Shown: positions 45,131 to 57,982 of the stretch, piece by piece
How positions within the stretch are numbered: the stretch's first letter is position 1
Layout: each line of letters starts with the position of its first letter
Assembly: GCF_050947875.1 (NCBI RefSeq)
Contig: NC_134576.1
Location: 54,998,255 to 55,062,254, forward strand
Direction: 5' to 3'
Length of the DNA stretch: 64,000 nucleotides
Source: Dermacentor variabilis
Lineage: Eukaryota; Arthropoda; Arachnida; Ixodida; Ixodidae
The notes under the pieces: model-generated
The model's database searches: none
The model's input: the letters and a program-made list of their open reading frames with translations, nothing else
Told to the model about the DNA's origin: nothing
Translations under genes and position numbers: made by a program

Positions 45131-45940
45131 TGGGCGAAGTGAAGTCCTCGAGAATAGGATAAATAAGTGCACGTTACAATACATGGCAATGTTGCCTCTT
45201 CTTAGAAAACTCGCTACATTTTGCTGTTTAACTGCGAACGCTTGCGAAGAATGTCCGCACTAGCCCACTGGAAAAAAAATCGATTCCTTGCCTTGCCGAA
45301 TTACCGGCGCAGTTGAGCTTCAGCTCTCCGTTGCTTTTACTCTTGCGGGTTTTCACGTTAGCTCATATTTTAAGTTGCCATATGTAGAATGGAACAGTGA
45401 CATTTTTATTCAAAAGCAAGTGCTATGCGTTGAAACCTGTTCTGAAGATTTTACTCAGCCTTATGTTTCTTACTCCACCATCCTGGAGTCTTAGGAGGCA
45501 CATTGAACGGCTTCAACATTCTCAGTATGTTGAGGTACCAATAACGCTTGTGATTTTATTCTGCCTGAACTTTTGCACCAGGGTGAACGACCTTTTACAG
45601 ATTCATTCAGCAACCCTTCGCCCTCTATCTCTGAAGTTCGAATTGCAAGCTGAATCGCCTCGCCTTCATCTTCGACGCGTCAGCCCTCACTTCAGTGATC
45701 GCCATGTTTGTTGGAAAAAATTGACACGCACACATTCTTAATCCTTTTTCAGGTGACCGCTCTTCAACCTGCTAACAACTGCTAAGGTCCAAATCCGCGT
45801 ACACTGGCCAGCGCGCAAACGTTCGAATTCGGCGCGCGCGAATTCACCCGCCTCGCGAGCAATGACGTTTTGAACTTACAAGCGCGCGCCCGCTTGCTTC
45901 AGTTGTTTCACTGTATTCATCATGGCAGACAACGTTTCGT
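45131..45940. other. Intergenic stretch, no gene seen
   Basis: Open frames at 45288-45494 and 45397-45741 have no similarity. A GCGCGC-rich patch lies at 45810-45890. Confidence 0.45.
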
Positions 45941-45941
45941 A

Positions 45942-46500
45942 TTTTAACGCAATAGCGTGAAGGGCTGCGTGTCGCAGAAAATCTCGTGTCGGCGCCGGCG
46001 GAGTGGTCCGTGAACGACAAATCTTCGTGTATATTTATGTATATGTTATGACACGCCTTGTTATATCACATGGGGTATATGCGGTATATATTCCTACGCC
46101 ATTCTGTCACTAAAGTTGCTGATACCTTGTCTTACATTCTTGACTAAGTTATTCCTCGGAAGTTTCAGAATGACAACCCACAAAATAAACCTCGTGGAAC
46201 AGAACACCGACAGCTCACGCCTTTTCTGTTAAATCCTCTCAGACTTAAATACTAAATGTGCGAAACACTAACAGAAAGGTGAAAATGACGTAATTTTTTA
46301 TGCAGCTGTGCACAGCCTCCCGGATCAGCCCATACACGAGGCCGCGTTTCTACCGGAAAGCTCGCCTTCCTGCATAGCGTTCACCGCCAGCGTTTCCCGG
46401 TAAACATTCCGGTTACATAAGCTGCAAGTGCATGGAAGCGTGAGAAGCAGTCAGGGAGCTCTCAATACTATCGCGTTCCACTCTTAAAGGCGAAGCTTAA
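45942..46500. repeat. Possible interspersed repeat with degenerate inverted ends
   Basis: Begins TTTTAACGCAATAGCGTGAAG and ends near ACTATCGCGTTCCACTC (AACGCAATAGCG against AACGCGATAGTA after reverse complement, 9 of 12), followed by TTAAAGGCGAAGCTTAA. Non-coding. Called a repeat from its ends only. Confidence 0.35.
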
Positions 46501-47579
46501 TCGTCCAACAAAGCTTTTTTGTTTCGTTTTGATTTTGAGAAGGTATCTGTGCTCGCGCCGCACTTTGACGCGTGTTATCTGCCCCGCACTGTCTGCGCAC
46601 CCGTATAGGCCTGTGGACGCGAGCTTTCGCGCGCCGGCATATATATCAGAACATGCTCAACTGCTGCCGCCGCGATTAGTGTGATCATATTGCATGCGCG
46701 ACGCGACAGTGCTGTGCGTTCTGAGAGGCACGTCAGCACCAGCCATTTGTACGTTGTAATCTCTGACTAGTCGCGTATAAAATAGCTGACGTGCTTGAGC
46801 CGCCTAACGAATCTTAAGATCCATCGCCGACTGTGTACTCATCGTTATCTTTGTGCTTTGAGTGTCCCTCGTTTTTCGGGGCACGAGTGCGCTCACTGAG
46901 GAGTTAGTATCGTAAATCACAGTTCTCGCTGCTGTCTGCATTCTCGCCGTCGCTACAACGCGACCATATCCTCGTAGAGTCCATAAACCCGAGTTACCAC
47001 AGAGCTGCGATTGCAAACCGTACTCAAAGAGAAGTTGCTAACTCGTTTCTGAGCAATGTCCAACATTCGTACCGGAATAAAACGCACAGAAGCCTAACGT
47101 AGTAGTAAGAACGGTTGCCTGGAGCTCGGTATCCGGAAGCCTTGCAAGCTTTGGCTGCAGAAGCCTTCTTGAAAAAGCTTCAGACGGGATGACTTGAACT
47201 AGTGAATAGCGCGAAAGACGAGGGCGAAGAAGAGGCACTCGGTCAAATGTAGCCCTGTTACCCAGTTCAAGATCTTCAACCGACTAGCCGACACGTTCGC
47301 TTTATTTACTCGTGCAGAAATTAACACTAGCGATAGTGAGAATATGGGCCTGATAAGAGATATATATCGATCGTATTTACATTGAACGACACATTGTCTC
47401 AATATTTCTAGCTCAGTGGGCGCAAAAGCTTTTTCTGTAACAGACTAAGTAAGGGGTGTCATTTGACGGACCCATACCGCAAGATTGTGCTTACCTGGTC
47501 GTACAAGCATCGCAATCACTTTCTTGAATGTGAGCAATCGGCTGTGTAATATCTCCCATTACCTTATATGAAAGCAAAG
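46501..47579. other. Intergenic stretch, no gene seen
   Basis: Short open frames at 46804-47402 (minus) lack recognisable domains. Confidence 0.45.
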
Positions 47580-47591
47580 GTATGAGACAAA

Positions 47592-47812
47592 TTAAATTAA
47601 ATTATGCGGTTTTACGTGCCAAAACCACTTTCTGATTATGAGGCACACCGTAGTGGAGGACCACCTGAGGTTCTTTAACGTGCACCTAAATCTAAGTGCA
47701 CGGGTGTTTTCGCATTTCGCCCCCATCGAAATGCGGCCGCCGTGGCCGGGATTCGACCTCGCGACCTCGTGCTCAGCAGCCTAACACCATAGCCACTGAG
47801 CAACCACGGCGG
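47592..47812 (-). mobile_element. tRNA-derived SINE (Ruka-like), near full length, with target-site duplication
   Basis: The minus-strand head CCGCCGTGGTTGCTCAGTGG holds a pol III box A; box B GGTCGAATCCC lies at 47758-47748. The body reads CATTTCGATGGGGGCGAAAT then GTGCACGTTAAAGAACC, and the 3' end is an AATTTAATTT tail. The flanks GTATGAGACAAA (47580-47591) and GTACGAGACAAA (47813-47824) match at 11 of 12 positions. Confidence 0.92.
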
Positions 47813-47824
47813 GTACGAGACAAA

Positions 47825-48434
47825 GCGATGACTGTTGTATTAAAAACTGGGGTAGCCTATTCTGAATGTAAAGAAATACCACGACGATCAAACCTGTGTA
47901 AAATATCACTAGTACTTTGTTTAAGTGATGCGTAATTCTAGCTAGACAAAAACCTAAACTAGTAATTATGTGAAATAATAAGAACCGAAGCTTTTACAAG
48001 TAAAAAATGCATGAGAGTGCAACGTCTGTCAATTTATCTGATAAAGACATGAGGAACAGCCTGATGCTTTGCGCAGGAGGGGTGCGAATGCACATAAGAT
48101 ATGCATATCGTGTCCACATTTACAGTGAAATGACTGTTGAAATTATAATTATAAGCACACCGTATTGGCACCAGCTCCCTCTTTGTCTTCTTGACAGCTC
48201 ACGTTAATATGTTCTCTAGGTACACTCAACACATGTATGCGACCGCTTTTATCCGGAGACCACCTAGCCGCTTGACATCGAGGCGTTCTTGAAAGCCCAC
48301 AATTGTCAACCCCGGATCGACCAACATTGTAATACCATTTTTCTATATATAGGTCTTTAAGTGTTTAGGTGTTTATGATAGATGTTTAGAAAAGCACCCA
48401 TCAGGCCTTGTAGTGCAGCGATTACTACAGGCGA
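47825..48434. other. Intergenic stretch, no gene seen
   Basis: AT-rich sequence without recognisable coding content. Confidence 0.45.
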
Positions 48435-48518
48435 ATTAATATCTACCCTGTAATATTAAAGCAAGACCGTATATTAATTAATATCTACCCTGTAATATTA
48501 AAGCAAGACCGTATATTA
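48435..48518 (+). repeat. Perfect 42 bp tandem duplication
   Basis: 48435-48476 and 48477-48518 are identical (unit begins ATTAATATCTACCCTGTAAT). The lack of any difference implies a recent duplication. Confidence 0.97.
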
Positions 48519-49679
48519 ACGCGTACGGCTGCATCGTATACGAGATAATTTCTTCTCGCCACGATCGCATCTTAATTCTGGAGTTCTTTATCCGTTTCGC
48601 TATTTGGCAGAGATGCACCTTAGGTTTTGAATAACGGTACTAATATTATTTAATAACAGCCATTTTATTTCACATCAGGAGTACAGCTTCGATAGTGTAG
48701 CAGTTTAAAAAGCAGTGTGACTACCTGGCGGTTGTTTTCACGCACAACATTTATAGCGCTACAACCAGCTGGTTAGGGAAATGCACGTTAATGACAGCAC
48801 AACATTGTTTCACAATTGTCGTGTATATCTCTTCAAGACTGACTTCAATATTTAGTAAATAAAGAGCGATTTTTTTTTAGTAGAGAAAATAAGGCCATAG
48901 TTTTTCCTTTTGAATGTCGCACGCATAATACAGCACCCGTATTTCAGTGTCATAGACTTAAAAGTATTGTCTCATGTTTGTCCGGTTCTTGTGTAGAGAA
49001 TATTAATGAAACTCGCTAAGTTCACTCTTTAGCTTATTTCTTATGCAGTGCAATTCTTCATTGACAGAATCTTAATTATTTGTGAGTAGGCGCTGTCTAA
49101 ATCCGTTTCGTCACAGGTAGTTAATGCGGGAAAGTCAATGTGGAGCCGTCACTCGTCTTTTGTTCTTCCCCGTTTCCTGGCTCAGCAACTGTTCTCATGC
49201 GGTAAGAGGGACATTTTCGGGTGCTCATTTAGACAAGATGAAGCTCGAGAAGCACAACGTCAGCGCAAGTTAGGCACTAATGATCTGCATTACATATACA
49301 GTATTTCTGTCACACAAAAGTTAGTTTCACACAAAAGTTAGTGAAAGTCTCTCTTTGGACATTTCGTGAACAGCTGCAGCGCTATTGCGGAACTGGGTCG
49401 TTGCGCACAACTGGTCGACTCGGTTGTGAACCTCTTCTGCCGACCAACTAACAAATAGTCCCGGTAATAAGGAGCGTGGCTAGGAACACCGGCGAAATGC
49501 GATTATGGCACAATAATCTCAATAGAATCGCTGTATTTTCCCTGCCCAGTTAGCTTTCTTCAATCGTAAACACATTGGGGTCAAGGCATCCGATAAGCTT
49601 TTCACATTGCATCTTCAAACTCGCACAAGAGGAATGTGCGCGAATATTCAGACCCTATTGAAATGGTGGGCATTACAGG
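48519..49679. other. Intergenic stretch, no gene seen
   Basis: AT-rich. A 16 bp direct duplication (TCACACAAAAGTTAGT) lies near 49311-49342. Confidence 0.45.
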
Positions 49680-49706
49680 GCTCGCACAAGAACGGTAAGT
49701 GCCGCA

Positions 49707-49930
49707 GCTGACCTGCTCGTTACTCGCAGCGTCATCGTGCTCTTGATTGAGGCGGACCAGGTTGCGCCTGGAGGCGACGACGGCCACCTGCGGTGCTTCC
49801 GGCTGGCGGTCGCCGTCACCCCGGCCTCGGTCGGAGCCCGGCCGAACAGGAACCTCAACCGTCGACATCACGCGGCGCTGCACGAGTCCCACCTTCGACT
49901 TCTTCGTCTTCGCGCAGCGGCAAGCACTCA
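49707..49930 (-). other. Candidate GC-rich exon
   Basis: Minus-strand open frame (KSKVGLVQRRVMSTVEVPVR onward to HDDAASNEQ) in a GC-rich island within AT-rich DNA, followed by a GTCAGC donor-like site. No homology recognised and the acceptor is unclear. Confidence 0.22.
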
Positions 49931-49934
49931 CCAA

Positions 49935-50337
49935 TTTTCCTTACACTTCTAAATGGCAGTTCTGTAGTCCCACGCTCCACTATTCAAATCTAGTTTCGCT
50001 GTACTTCTAAGCATTCGGAAAACCGCCTCCTTCTTGGCCAATCCTCCCATAGTGGGTATGCGCCACTGTTTAGGATACAAGACAAGACAAGCTCCCCGAT
50101 TTATTCTGTCGCCGCAAGCTGAAGGGGCGAAGGCTGCTGATCTGTTGTTCTTCTGCACAGATGACACATACTCGTCGTGTGGCTTCAGCCAAGAATTGGG
50201 CGGTTGTAGATTTACTTTGACAAACCGGTAACACACCTTGCGCTTAATGCTAGTTCCCGGCCCACGACACCGGGCAGCGGGGATCACTTAAAAGTGATAA
50301 GTGAAAGTGTTCATGATGCTCTCAGCAATTTATATTC
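49935..50337. other. Intergenic stretch, no gene seen
   Basis: No recognisable coding content on either strand. Confidence 0.4.
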
Positions 50338-50580
50338 TTCAAATCAGCCGTGTTGGCATGGCGCTCACATCGTTGCGCTGTTAAGCTCGAGGGTGCGGGA
50401 TCAGATCCCGGCCGCGGCAGCCTCATTTCGATGGAGTCGAAATGCTAAAAAACACCCGTGTAGTCTGCATTGGGCTCACGTTAAACATTCCCAGGTGGTC
50501 AAAATACTCCCGACTCCACCACTACGGCGTGTCTCATAATCATATCGTTGTGTTGGCACGTGGCACCCAATAATTTATTT
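50338..50580 (+). mobile_element. tRNA-derived SINE (Ruka-like), diverged
   Basis: Head CCGTGTTGGCATGGCGCTCA, box B-like GGATCAGATCCC (50398-50409), body with CATTTCGATGGAGTCGAAAT and CACGTTAAACATTCCCAGG, tail GTGTTGGCACGTGGCACCC. A possible 8 bp flank duplication TTATATTC occurs at 50330-50337 and 50581-50588. Confidence 0.82.
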
Positions 50581-50689
50581 TTATATTCCGCGAGTCTCCA
50601 GCGCGCATCGTCACAAGTAACAGACTTTGTGAAGAGTATTACAAGCCAATGGAACAGGCACAAGCAGTAATACACGCTAAGGACAATCT

Positions 50690-51890
50690 AAGCTCTTCTA
50701 ATTGACCGTATTACCTATGAAACAGACTGCCTGACACTCAAGCCGGCAGAAATCGAGAAACTAAATATCGTCATTCGAAAGGCAATCAAAGTGGCCTTCA
50801 CCCTCGCATCCATGGCATCAACGAAGAAGCTCCCCAAGCTCGACGTGCACAACACGTGGGAAGACCTCGCGAAGGCTCATAAAATCAACGTACCAGAGCG
50901 GCTCAGACTCATACCCACCGGCCTTGCAGTTCTGCGCGTCCTACAGTAAAAGCAACATTACCGAAAAAGACAAGAAAGCAAGAATTACACCGGCACTGCG
51001 TTGCACGTACCCCGCGTAGTATACATCCGACTTGCCACAAGGAGCGCTGGAAAAGGACCAGCCGCGTGCTCAGTAAGAAATGCGTGAAACACCCGGATAA
51101 GAGGTGCACCGATGGGGGGCCGCCCGGTATACTAAATGAAATGCCTTCGCCATATATGTGTCACCGATCGCCAAGACAAAGAGCTCGCAGTTAAATCGAC
51201 GAGACGGATGAGAAAACGGAAATCGCTCTGGCGATAACAACTTGCCCCGAAGTAGTAGCAGTAGTCCGCACACACTCCCAAGCAGCAGCTCGCAACTATC
51301 AAAGAAGACGCGTATCAGAAAAGCCACTCAAAATACTTCAGAATCTCATCGCAAGCGCCCCGCTCCCCGACCCTCGCATCAACTGGGTTCCAGGACACCA
51401 GGACGTGGCAGGAAATGAGGCTGAACACGCCGCTACCCCCAAGTATACCAGCCGGGATTTCCTGCCATCCAAGACCAGGCCGGCCACAAACGTTGATGAC
51501 ATCGCCCTAAGCTATTCTAACCTTGTGTAACGCCACCGACTAAGCAAAAGAACACACACTTCATCCCACAGGAACCTGAGCAAAGCGGGAGGAGTCGTCC
51601 TCCGCCGCGTATACGGAAAAATACCCATACGCACCTATTTGCACAGTTTCCTGCCCATAGAAGAGCAAGAGCACCTCAACCCAACGCACTTCTATACCAC
51701 CGCTCAAGCGTGGGAGGCCAAGCTTTGCTCTGACTACCTGGACGACCAGCGCTTTCTCGTCGCCCAAGCCAAGGAGGCAGCCCAAGCCAGATGGTTCATG
51801 GAATCCTCTGGCCTAGGGTGAACTTGGTCCTGACTCAAATTACCGCTTCAGAAAGTAAAAGTTTATCTCTATCTCCCTCAAATGCTATCG
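50690..51890 (+). pseudogene. I-like non-LTR retrotransposon 3' part (RT C-terminus, RNase H, tail), decayed
   Basis: Pieces in several frames. EIEKLNIVIRKAIK and KLDVHNTWEDLAKAHKINVP are post-RT. The next piece, INWVPGHQDVAGNEAEHAAT, is the C-terminal RNase H motif. FHSFLPIEEQEHLNPTHFY and QARWFMESSGLG with a stop at 51820 form the end of ORF2. The 3' UTR ends in a TTATCTCTATCTCCCTC simple-repeat-like tail. Several stops and frameshifts make it a dead copy. Confidence 0.78.
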
Positions 51891-53498
51891 AATCAATATT
51901 TATTCAAAATCTGTGACATGGACAGAGCAGAAAATGTGAATTTCCTACTTTTATTTCTTTTTGCATCTTACGCTAAACTTGTTTGGAGGTTTCATCTTCT
52001 GCTGTTTCCTTATGCCAACATATCGGTTACTTCTGATGCAGGAAATGACCTTTTCTTTCAATTAAATTCAGCACCTGCTAAAACATTTGTTCTTCTTATT
52101 ATTGTCACCTCCGTTCCAATTACCACAGTACGGTGGCATGGACATGAACATAAATAAACATGAACCCACATTCACCAGGACATTCCTAAAACTGACTTAC
52201 TATGCGGTTTTTTGGGATTGCTCTAAGGGTTGAAGCAAAGCTGTCGACATGCCGTGGACACTGCCATGGGAACCCTTGTACCTCGTGTAAATGAACTTCC
52301 AGGAATAGTTCGAGCTCATAGGAGACGACTACGGAAGGGCTCCGGGGCCCGAACCCCCTCCCAAATTTTTCATGGGGGGGGGGGGAGGCGCAAGCCCCCC
52401 TCTCCTGGTGCTTCCGTAGCCTTCCCACTAAAGTGTCATTACCGGAGTTTTGTCACCCACATAATTTGAGGTTTCTTTTGAGTTGCCTCTGCCTTTTCAC
52501 TTAATATTCCATTGCGGCTAAAAAATTACTGCGTCATTGTTGGCGAGGATGTGCACGGTTTTTATATCATACTAACGCTTAATTTCCGCAAATCCTGACA
52601 ATAGGAGGGAAAGCGAATTAAAATCACCAGCGGCCGCTACCTCATTCCTATTTGCGCACTTCAGTTTTTTTTTTTTATTTCCTCCGTAAGCACCGTGCAG
52701 AGACAGAACATATTTAAATAGTGCTACGATGCGCTGCTGTAGCGAACGATGATGAGAAGACTGACAAAGGCTACGATGACCGATAATTGCGCGCTCTATA
52801 CCTCCGTCTTATATTTCTGCCTTCTGCCCGTTGTATATGTCTCCTAAATATGTGGTCAAGCGTCTTTTCTCCCCGTAACATTTTGGTGAAGGTGCGGGTT
52901 TTTCAAGTTTCAAGACGTATTTACGCAACGAGTGCTCCTTGGCAGCATCTACAATGCCGGCGCAAGCTGGGGACGAGTATGCTTCGGGCCGGTCAGCAAC
53001 CGTGCTCAACCATCTGCCGCCAACCGCAACGTCGTCTTCACACAACCGCGTGACCCAGGTCTTTTTCCGGCTCTGACAACACCGACGTCGAAGATTGGCT
53101 TCAACTGCACGAACGGGTGAGCACTAGCAATAACTGGGACTCGACCATGATGCTATAGCGATCATAATATTTTACCTGGCGGGCACAGCATAAGTGCGGT
53201 TTCTCAACCACGAACAGGAACTTACGAGCTGGTAGGTACGTAAGCAGAAGTTCATCGATCCGTTCGACAAGCCCATCAGACGCTGTCGCCCTTACAAAAA
53301 TGCCTGTTCTGTATCAAATTATTGGTCTTAATATATTGCGAAATGAAAAGACGTATCAAGCTGTGCTCAAAGTTCGCATCAGGGAGTATCGTAATCGTCG
53401 GGCGCTTTTTTAAGTGTGCAAGCATTTCTATGGTTACCCAACGACAAAACTGCCCTCCCGTCCCTCCTTCGCGTAAGACGATCACTTTCAAGATAGAG
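51891..53498. other. Intergenic stretch with a G-rich hairpin
   Basis: At about 52328-52423 CTACGGAAG and CTTCCGTAG enclose GGCCCGAACCCCC, AAATTTTT and a G13 run. The rest has no recognisable coding content. Confidence 0.5.
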
Positions 53499-53510
53499 TC
53501 ATGACAAGGA

Positions 53511-54321
53511 GAGAGAGAGAGAGAGAGAGGGGGCAAATGATAAGGAAAGGTAGGGAGGTTAACTAGGACTGAGCCCGGTTGGCTACCCTACACTGGGGAA
53601 AGGGAAAAGGGGACGGAAAGATTAAAAGAAGAAGAGAAAGTCCACCGGGGATATCGTTCAGTCACTCAGTCCGGATCATAGTCGCTGACTCAATCCAGTA
53701 GCCTTCAAATATCGCAGCAGAGCTTTCGTGGCCTTTTGTAGCTGCGATATGCGAGGCCATGGTCCCAAGATCTTCTTCAAGGTGAACGGTGTTCTATCGA
53801 GCTGATTGAGAGCTGTGCAGAGGTCATGTCTTTCGTTTTGAAAAGATGGGCAATAGCACAGTAGATGTTCTATAGTTTCCTCGGCACCGCAGGCATTGCA
53901 GTCGGCGCTAGCAGTCATTCCAATCAAAAACGTATATGCATTGGTGAATGCAACGCCCAAGCGTAAGCGGCACAGCATTGTTTCTTCATTTCGCAGAAGT
54001 CCTGGTAACAGCCGCAGTTGCATAGAGGGGTCGAGGGAATGCAATCGTTCTTGGGTGAATTCAGGTGTGTGCCACTTCTGTAATGTCATACGGTGCGCTA
54101 CCTTGCTTAGGTGTTGGGCTGCGTCGGTCCGCGATAAAGGTACAGAAACAAGGGTTGCTCCTTCGTGCGCTTTCCTGGCAGCTTCGTCAGCGAGGTCGTT
54201 GCCGGAGATACCGCAATGGCTAGGCAGCCACTGAAACACGACGTCGTGTCCTTTCGCTATCATATGATGGTGCACTTCTCGTATCTCCGACACTAGTTGT
54301 TCACACGACCCGCGACGAAGA
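53511..54321 (-). mobile_element. 5'-truncated non-LTR element with RNase H, perfect 12 bp target duplication
   Basis: Flanked by TCATGACAAGGA at 53499-53510 and 54322-54333 (identical). The minus-strand 3' end is a CT-rich tail (GAGAGA on plus, 53511-53530). The body holds an RNase H C-terminus, FQWLPSHCGISGNDLADEAA, and a C-terminal zinc knuckle CNACGAEETIEHLLCYC. The coding frame 54321-53676 has no stop, so the insertion is probably young; only the last ~215 residues of ORF2 remain. Inferred I/R1-like group. Confidence 0.9.
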
Positions 54322-54333
54322 TCATGACAAGGA

Positions 54334-55224
54334 AATTTATTCACCCGTAGGCATGCTTACAATTGTAGTATGAGCCAGCTGTGGTAGAAGACGACAACGA
54401 ATGCGCGAGCAGTGGTACCAACGCGTGTGTGCGATTACGCTGAGGGTGACCGCTGAATGGTCCCGGACCAGGACGAATGTTTCTTCAACTGCGATGCTTT
54501 TTTTTTTCGAGGAACTCGTGTGAGTTTCCTCTGAAGCATAGCTACGCTTGGGTGGATGTCTCATTTTCCCTTCATTAATTAAACTGAGGGATGCCGATTC
54601 TCAGCCCAGGAACGGGCGCCTAAGAGGGCGCTCTAAAATAACTATTCGTTAATATTGCTGGGTGATCTTAAGGAACCACACAAATCTGGATCAACACAGA
54701 AGTTGCCTATATGACAATCTTCGGTAATGGTACTTAATCCTGTCGAGTCAGTAGTTTTATTGAAAACATCCTCAGTGTAATTTAATTGGCACTTGTGCCC
54801 TTCCACATGACATTTCATAAATACCAGCAGAGCCTCACACTAACATGAATTATAGCCATTATGCTGAAGTCACGATGTTGCCGATATTTATGTAACCTGC
54901 AAAAAGCAAATAAAGCCGTTGGGAAAAGCGATGTGATGCTCCGTTGAAATTCTAGCTAAATCCAAAACCAATCGCGGAGTAAAAGAGAGCGTACCGCCAT
55001 GGAGTGAGCCATTGCAAGATGGCCAGTAGTACACGGAAACCTTCTCTATGTTAATGAGTCAACTTCATATTTTGCAACAGAACCGGAACACATCCTGCTT
55101 CAGAACGATCAGTGGAGCATACCATGAGACAACTTTACAACTTTACCCAAGTCCTTCAATTTTTTAATTAATCATGTTAATCCAATGTTGTTGCCCTTGT
55201 CAGGAAGGGATGTGACTTGGCTTT
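54334..55224. other. Intergenic stretch with a short motif shared with 44.74 kb
   Basis: 54604-54637 (CCCAGGAACGGGCGCC, then GCGCTCTAAAA) matches 44740-44774 closely. Otherwise nothing recognised. Confidence 0.45.
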
Positions 55225-56695
55225 TGTGTACGTCTGTATCTTTTGTTGATATTTGACTATAAATCTTGTTACTGTTCTTGTGTGTATAGACATGCTTGGC
55301 GGATATTTGTGGAATGTATTCCCACTAAGCTTCAGTTGTAGGTCCAGCGTCGTCCTGTTCGTTTCTTCTTACTTGTGCTAGCGTCCGTACTTGCTGGAAC
55401 CCCTTATACGTTCGCCATGCACCAACTGGCCCAGCAAACCACAGTACCAAGAGATACACAGGAAATGGAGGCTTGAAGTGATCAACAATGACCAAACAAG
55501 GGATAGCTTTGTAACCTACGTATTGAAACAGGGACTGGCTAAGGGGACTGAACTCTTGGCCAAATGTTAGTTGCACAGACAACCCTTGTTTAAGCGTTGC
55601 AGATCGTTCCATTGTCTTGACCAGGGGCAAGATCACGCAAGCATCTCGCTTTCCAAGCGTTCTCCTGCGGCTTCGTGATTCGCCGGAGCCGCGCTTTCGT
55701 ACGCGGTCGTCTGCTCTGTCAGGCGAGAGCCCCAATTGAACACCGCCTACTCGTTGACGCAGGAGGCAAAGCGAACGTTCGCAAAGCGAGATTCTTGAGC
55801 ATCTTGCCCCAGTTCCTCATTGTGAACAAAGAATGCTGTTGTATCGCACCATGTCAAGGAATATAAGCGAATAGATTGGGAAATCATGCCAGGTGACTGT
55901 GCAAATTAGCGTTAGGTCAGTTCGATTCAGCCAAGTTTCTTTTCGCTTTCTGTACCTATTTGTGGTGGGCTGCACCTTGGCCCTCATTGTCTGAGGTAGA
56001 GTGGCGCACCCTGCAGCCCTGAACTCCATTGCACGGGGCGCAAGGCAAGGTGCCGGCACAATGCTTTGTGCCCTTGCACCCTGCAGAAAGTGGGTGCAGC
56101 CTGGCACACCACAAACGGCTCTGCTTGCACCTTTTTTTGTGTGTGGTGCCGTGCACGTTTTCTGATTTGAACAAACTTATTTTATGTTTAATACTGGTTC
56201 AAGGTGATATGCACTTAGTTTTAAAAAAACTAAATTCTGTGGTTTTAAGTGCCAAACGATGATTTGATTCTAAAGCACACCGTAGTGAGGGATTCCGCAT
56301 TATTTTTTGCCACCCAGGGTTCTTTAATGTGCACCCACAGCTTGGTACACGAGCACCCTTGCATTTCACCCACCACAGAAATGCGGCGCTGCAGCGGCTG
56401 TATGCATGCAGTGAGCTTTAATTGGCTAGGTGCCATTTTTTTGTTCTGCTACATCGGTTTTATGTGGCACTAGGTGAGGGAAATTTTCACTTGCAGGAGG
56501 ACATATTTTGGGGATAGTTGGTTCTTGTTTGCTGACATAATGCAACGCCAAGGGGACAACCACAAAGAACGATATGCAAAGGTCACAAGCACCTGTGATG
56601 TATGTCAATGTGTCTGTGTTCGTGGTTATGTCCTTGCGCTACATTATACTGTTAAACTTTCACTTGATGCTACGTAGGTAAGCAGAAGTTGCGCT

Positions 56696-56735
<40 letters not shown>

Positions 56736-56874
56736 AACGATTTGTCACAAGTCTGCCTATTTTCCATAAAGCGTAGTACGAATAGAGGCGACGAAAGAGA
56801 ACAAACACACGTCGTATAAACGCACCTTGTTACATATTTAAACAGCGTTACTTCGTTATATTGGGGGCGAGGAC
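55225..56874 (+). repeat. Dispersed ~1.65 kb repeat, copy B (copy A at 1967-3632)
   Basis: Same order and ends as copy A, with scattered substitutions and small indels, and its own AT tract (56699-56732). It lacks a flanking gypsy ORF, so the repeat also exists outside the context seen for copy A. Confidence 0.8.
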
Positions 56875-57239
56875 TTACGGAGTCGCCATCTGTCGGAAGC
56901 GCCACGCTTGCGTAGTATGAGGAATCATGCGGCGCGCTCCTCATAGGTTTCGCTTACGGCGCTCAATAAAAAAAACACGCGGCAGCCCTCCTGGCCATTT
57001 ATGTAGGTACTCTCAAAACTAGGGAAGTTTTTGACTGTCGATGTAATAATCTTTGGCAAACTGAAAGCACGGAATCGTTTGCCGAATACGTACAGTGAAC
57101 GCCACTGCGCGCAGTCGCCTCGACGGAGTCACCCAAACCGGCTTGTTGCGTGAAAGGTAGGCAAATGCTGAGAGTAAACTATGTGAAATATGTTCTTATA
57201 GTGGGCTGTCTGTATAGCCAAATGGGGCATAACAGAATG
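56875..57239. other. Intergenic stretch, no gene seen
   Basis: Starts with a GC-rich repeat-like block (to about 57000). Confidence 0.4.
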
Positions 57240-57982
57240 GAGCCTCAATGGTACATTCGCGTTTCCACCATTGTCTTCTTGTCTGGGGCACAGCACCTAA
57301 AACAAGCATAGAAAACATATATCTATTACAGAAGAAATTTTTGCGCCTAATAGATAATGCACCATACCTTAGCCACACTTCCCCATTGCTTAGAGAACAT
57401 CAACTGCTTACACTGTGGAATGTTATAAACAAGAATATAGCGTTAGCTAGTTACCTACCAATGCATTACGATCTACGGCTTTTTTTCATCAGTATCTAGC
57501 GAAAACACACACCTACAACACCCGGCACATTTGTTACAATAAGGAAAAAATACGTAGGAACTACGGCACCCAGAAACATAGCTACAGAATTTCAAAGTTT
57601 TTTAAACAATCACCATCCGGCAGTAAACATTATCTAGGAAAGTAAATCATTCAAAGCTTTCAAAAATAACATCACTATGTATCTATTGTCACTGCAGGCA
57701 TCACCACTCCTTTTTTTTTCTGTGGTTTCGTACAGCATTTTCCCAATTGTACATAAATGTTCAATATGAAATAACTCCCGTTTCAAAGTTAACTAACCAC
57801 TATGTATTTCCATCTCGTTTAGTGTTTATTTTTATGCGCTGAATGTCTTGTGCTCTCGAATGGGAGCAAGAAGGGCGCAGACTCCTTGTCAGGCATCCAC
57901 TTGCCTTTTGGTCTGCGCCCTAGGCAACTGTACCATACGTTGTCTGAATAAACTCTTTGACTCTTTCGCTCTTTGACTCTCA
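57240..57982 (+). pseudogene. CR1/L2-like non-LTR retrotransposon 3' end
   Basis: Post-RT region VHSRFHHCLLVWGT, then YLLQKKFLRLIDNAPYLSHT, then after a T-run frameshift near 57485 THTYNTRHICYNKEKIRRNY. The 3' UTR contains an 11 bp-arm hairpin (AGGGCGCAGAC 57872-57882 and GTCTGCGCCCT 57911-57921) and the poly(A)-signal-like GAATAAA. It ends in octamer repeats (CTCTTTGA, CTCTTTCG, CTCTTTGA), a tail style known for CR1/L2 elements. 5'-truncated. Confidence 0.82.
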
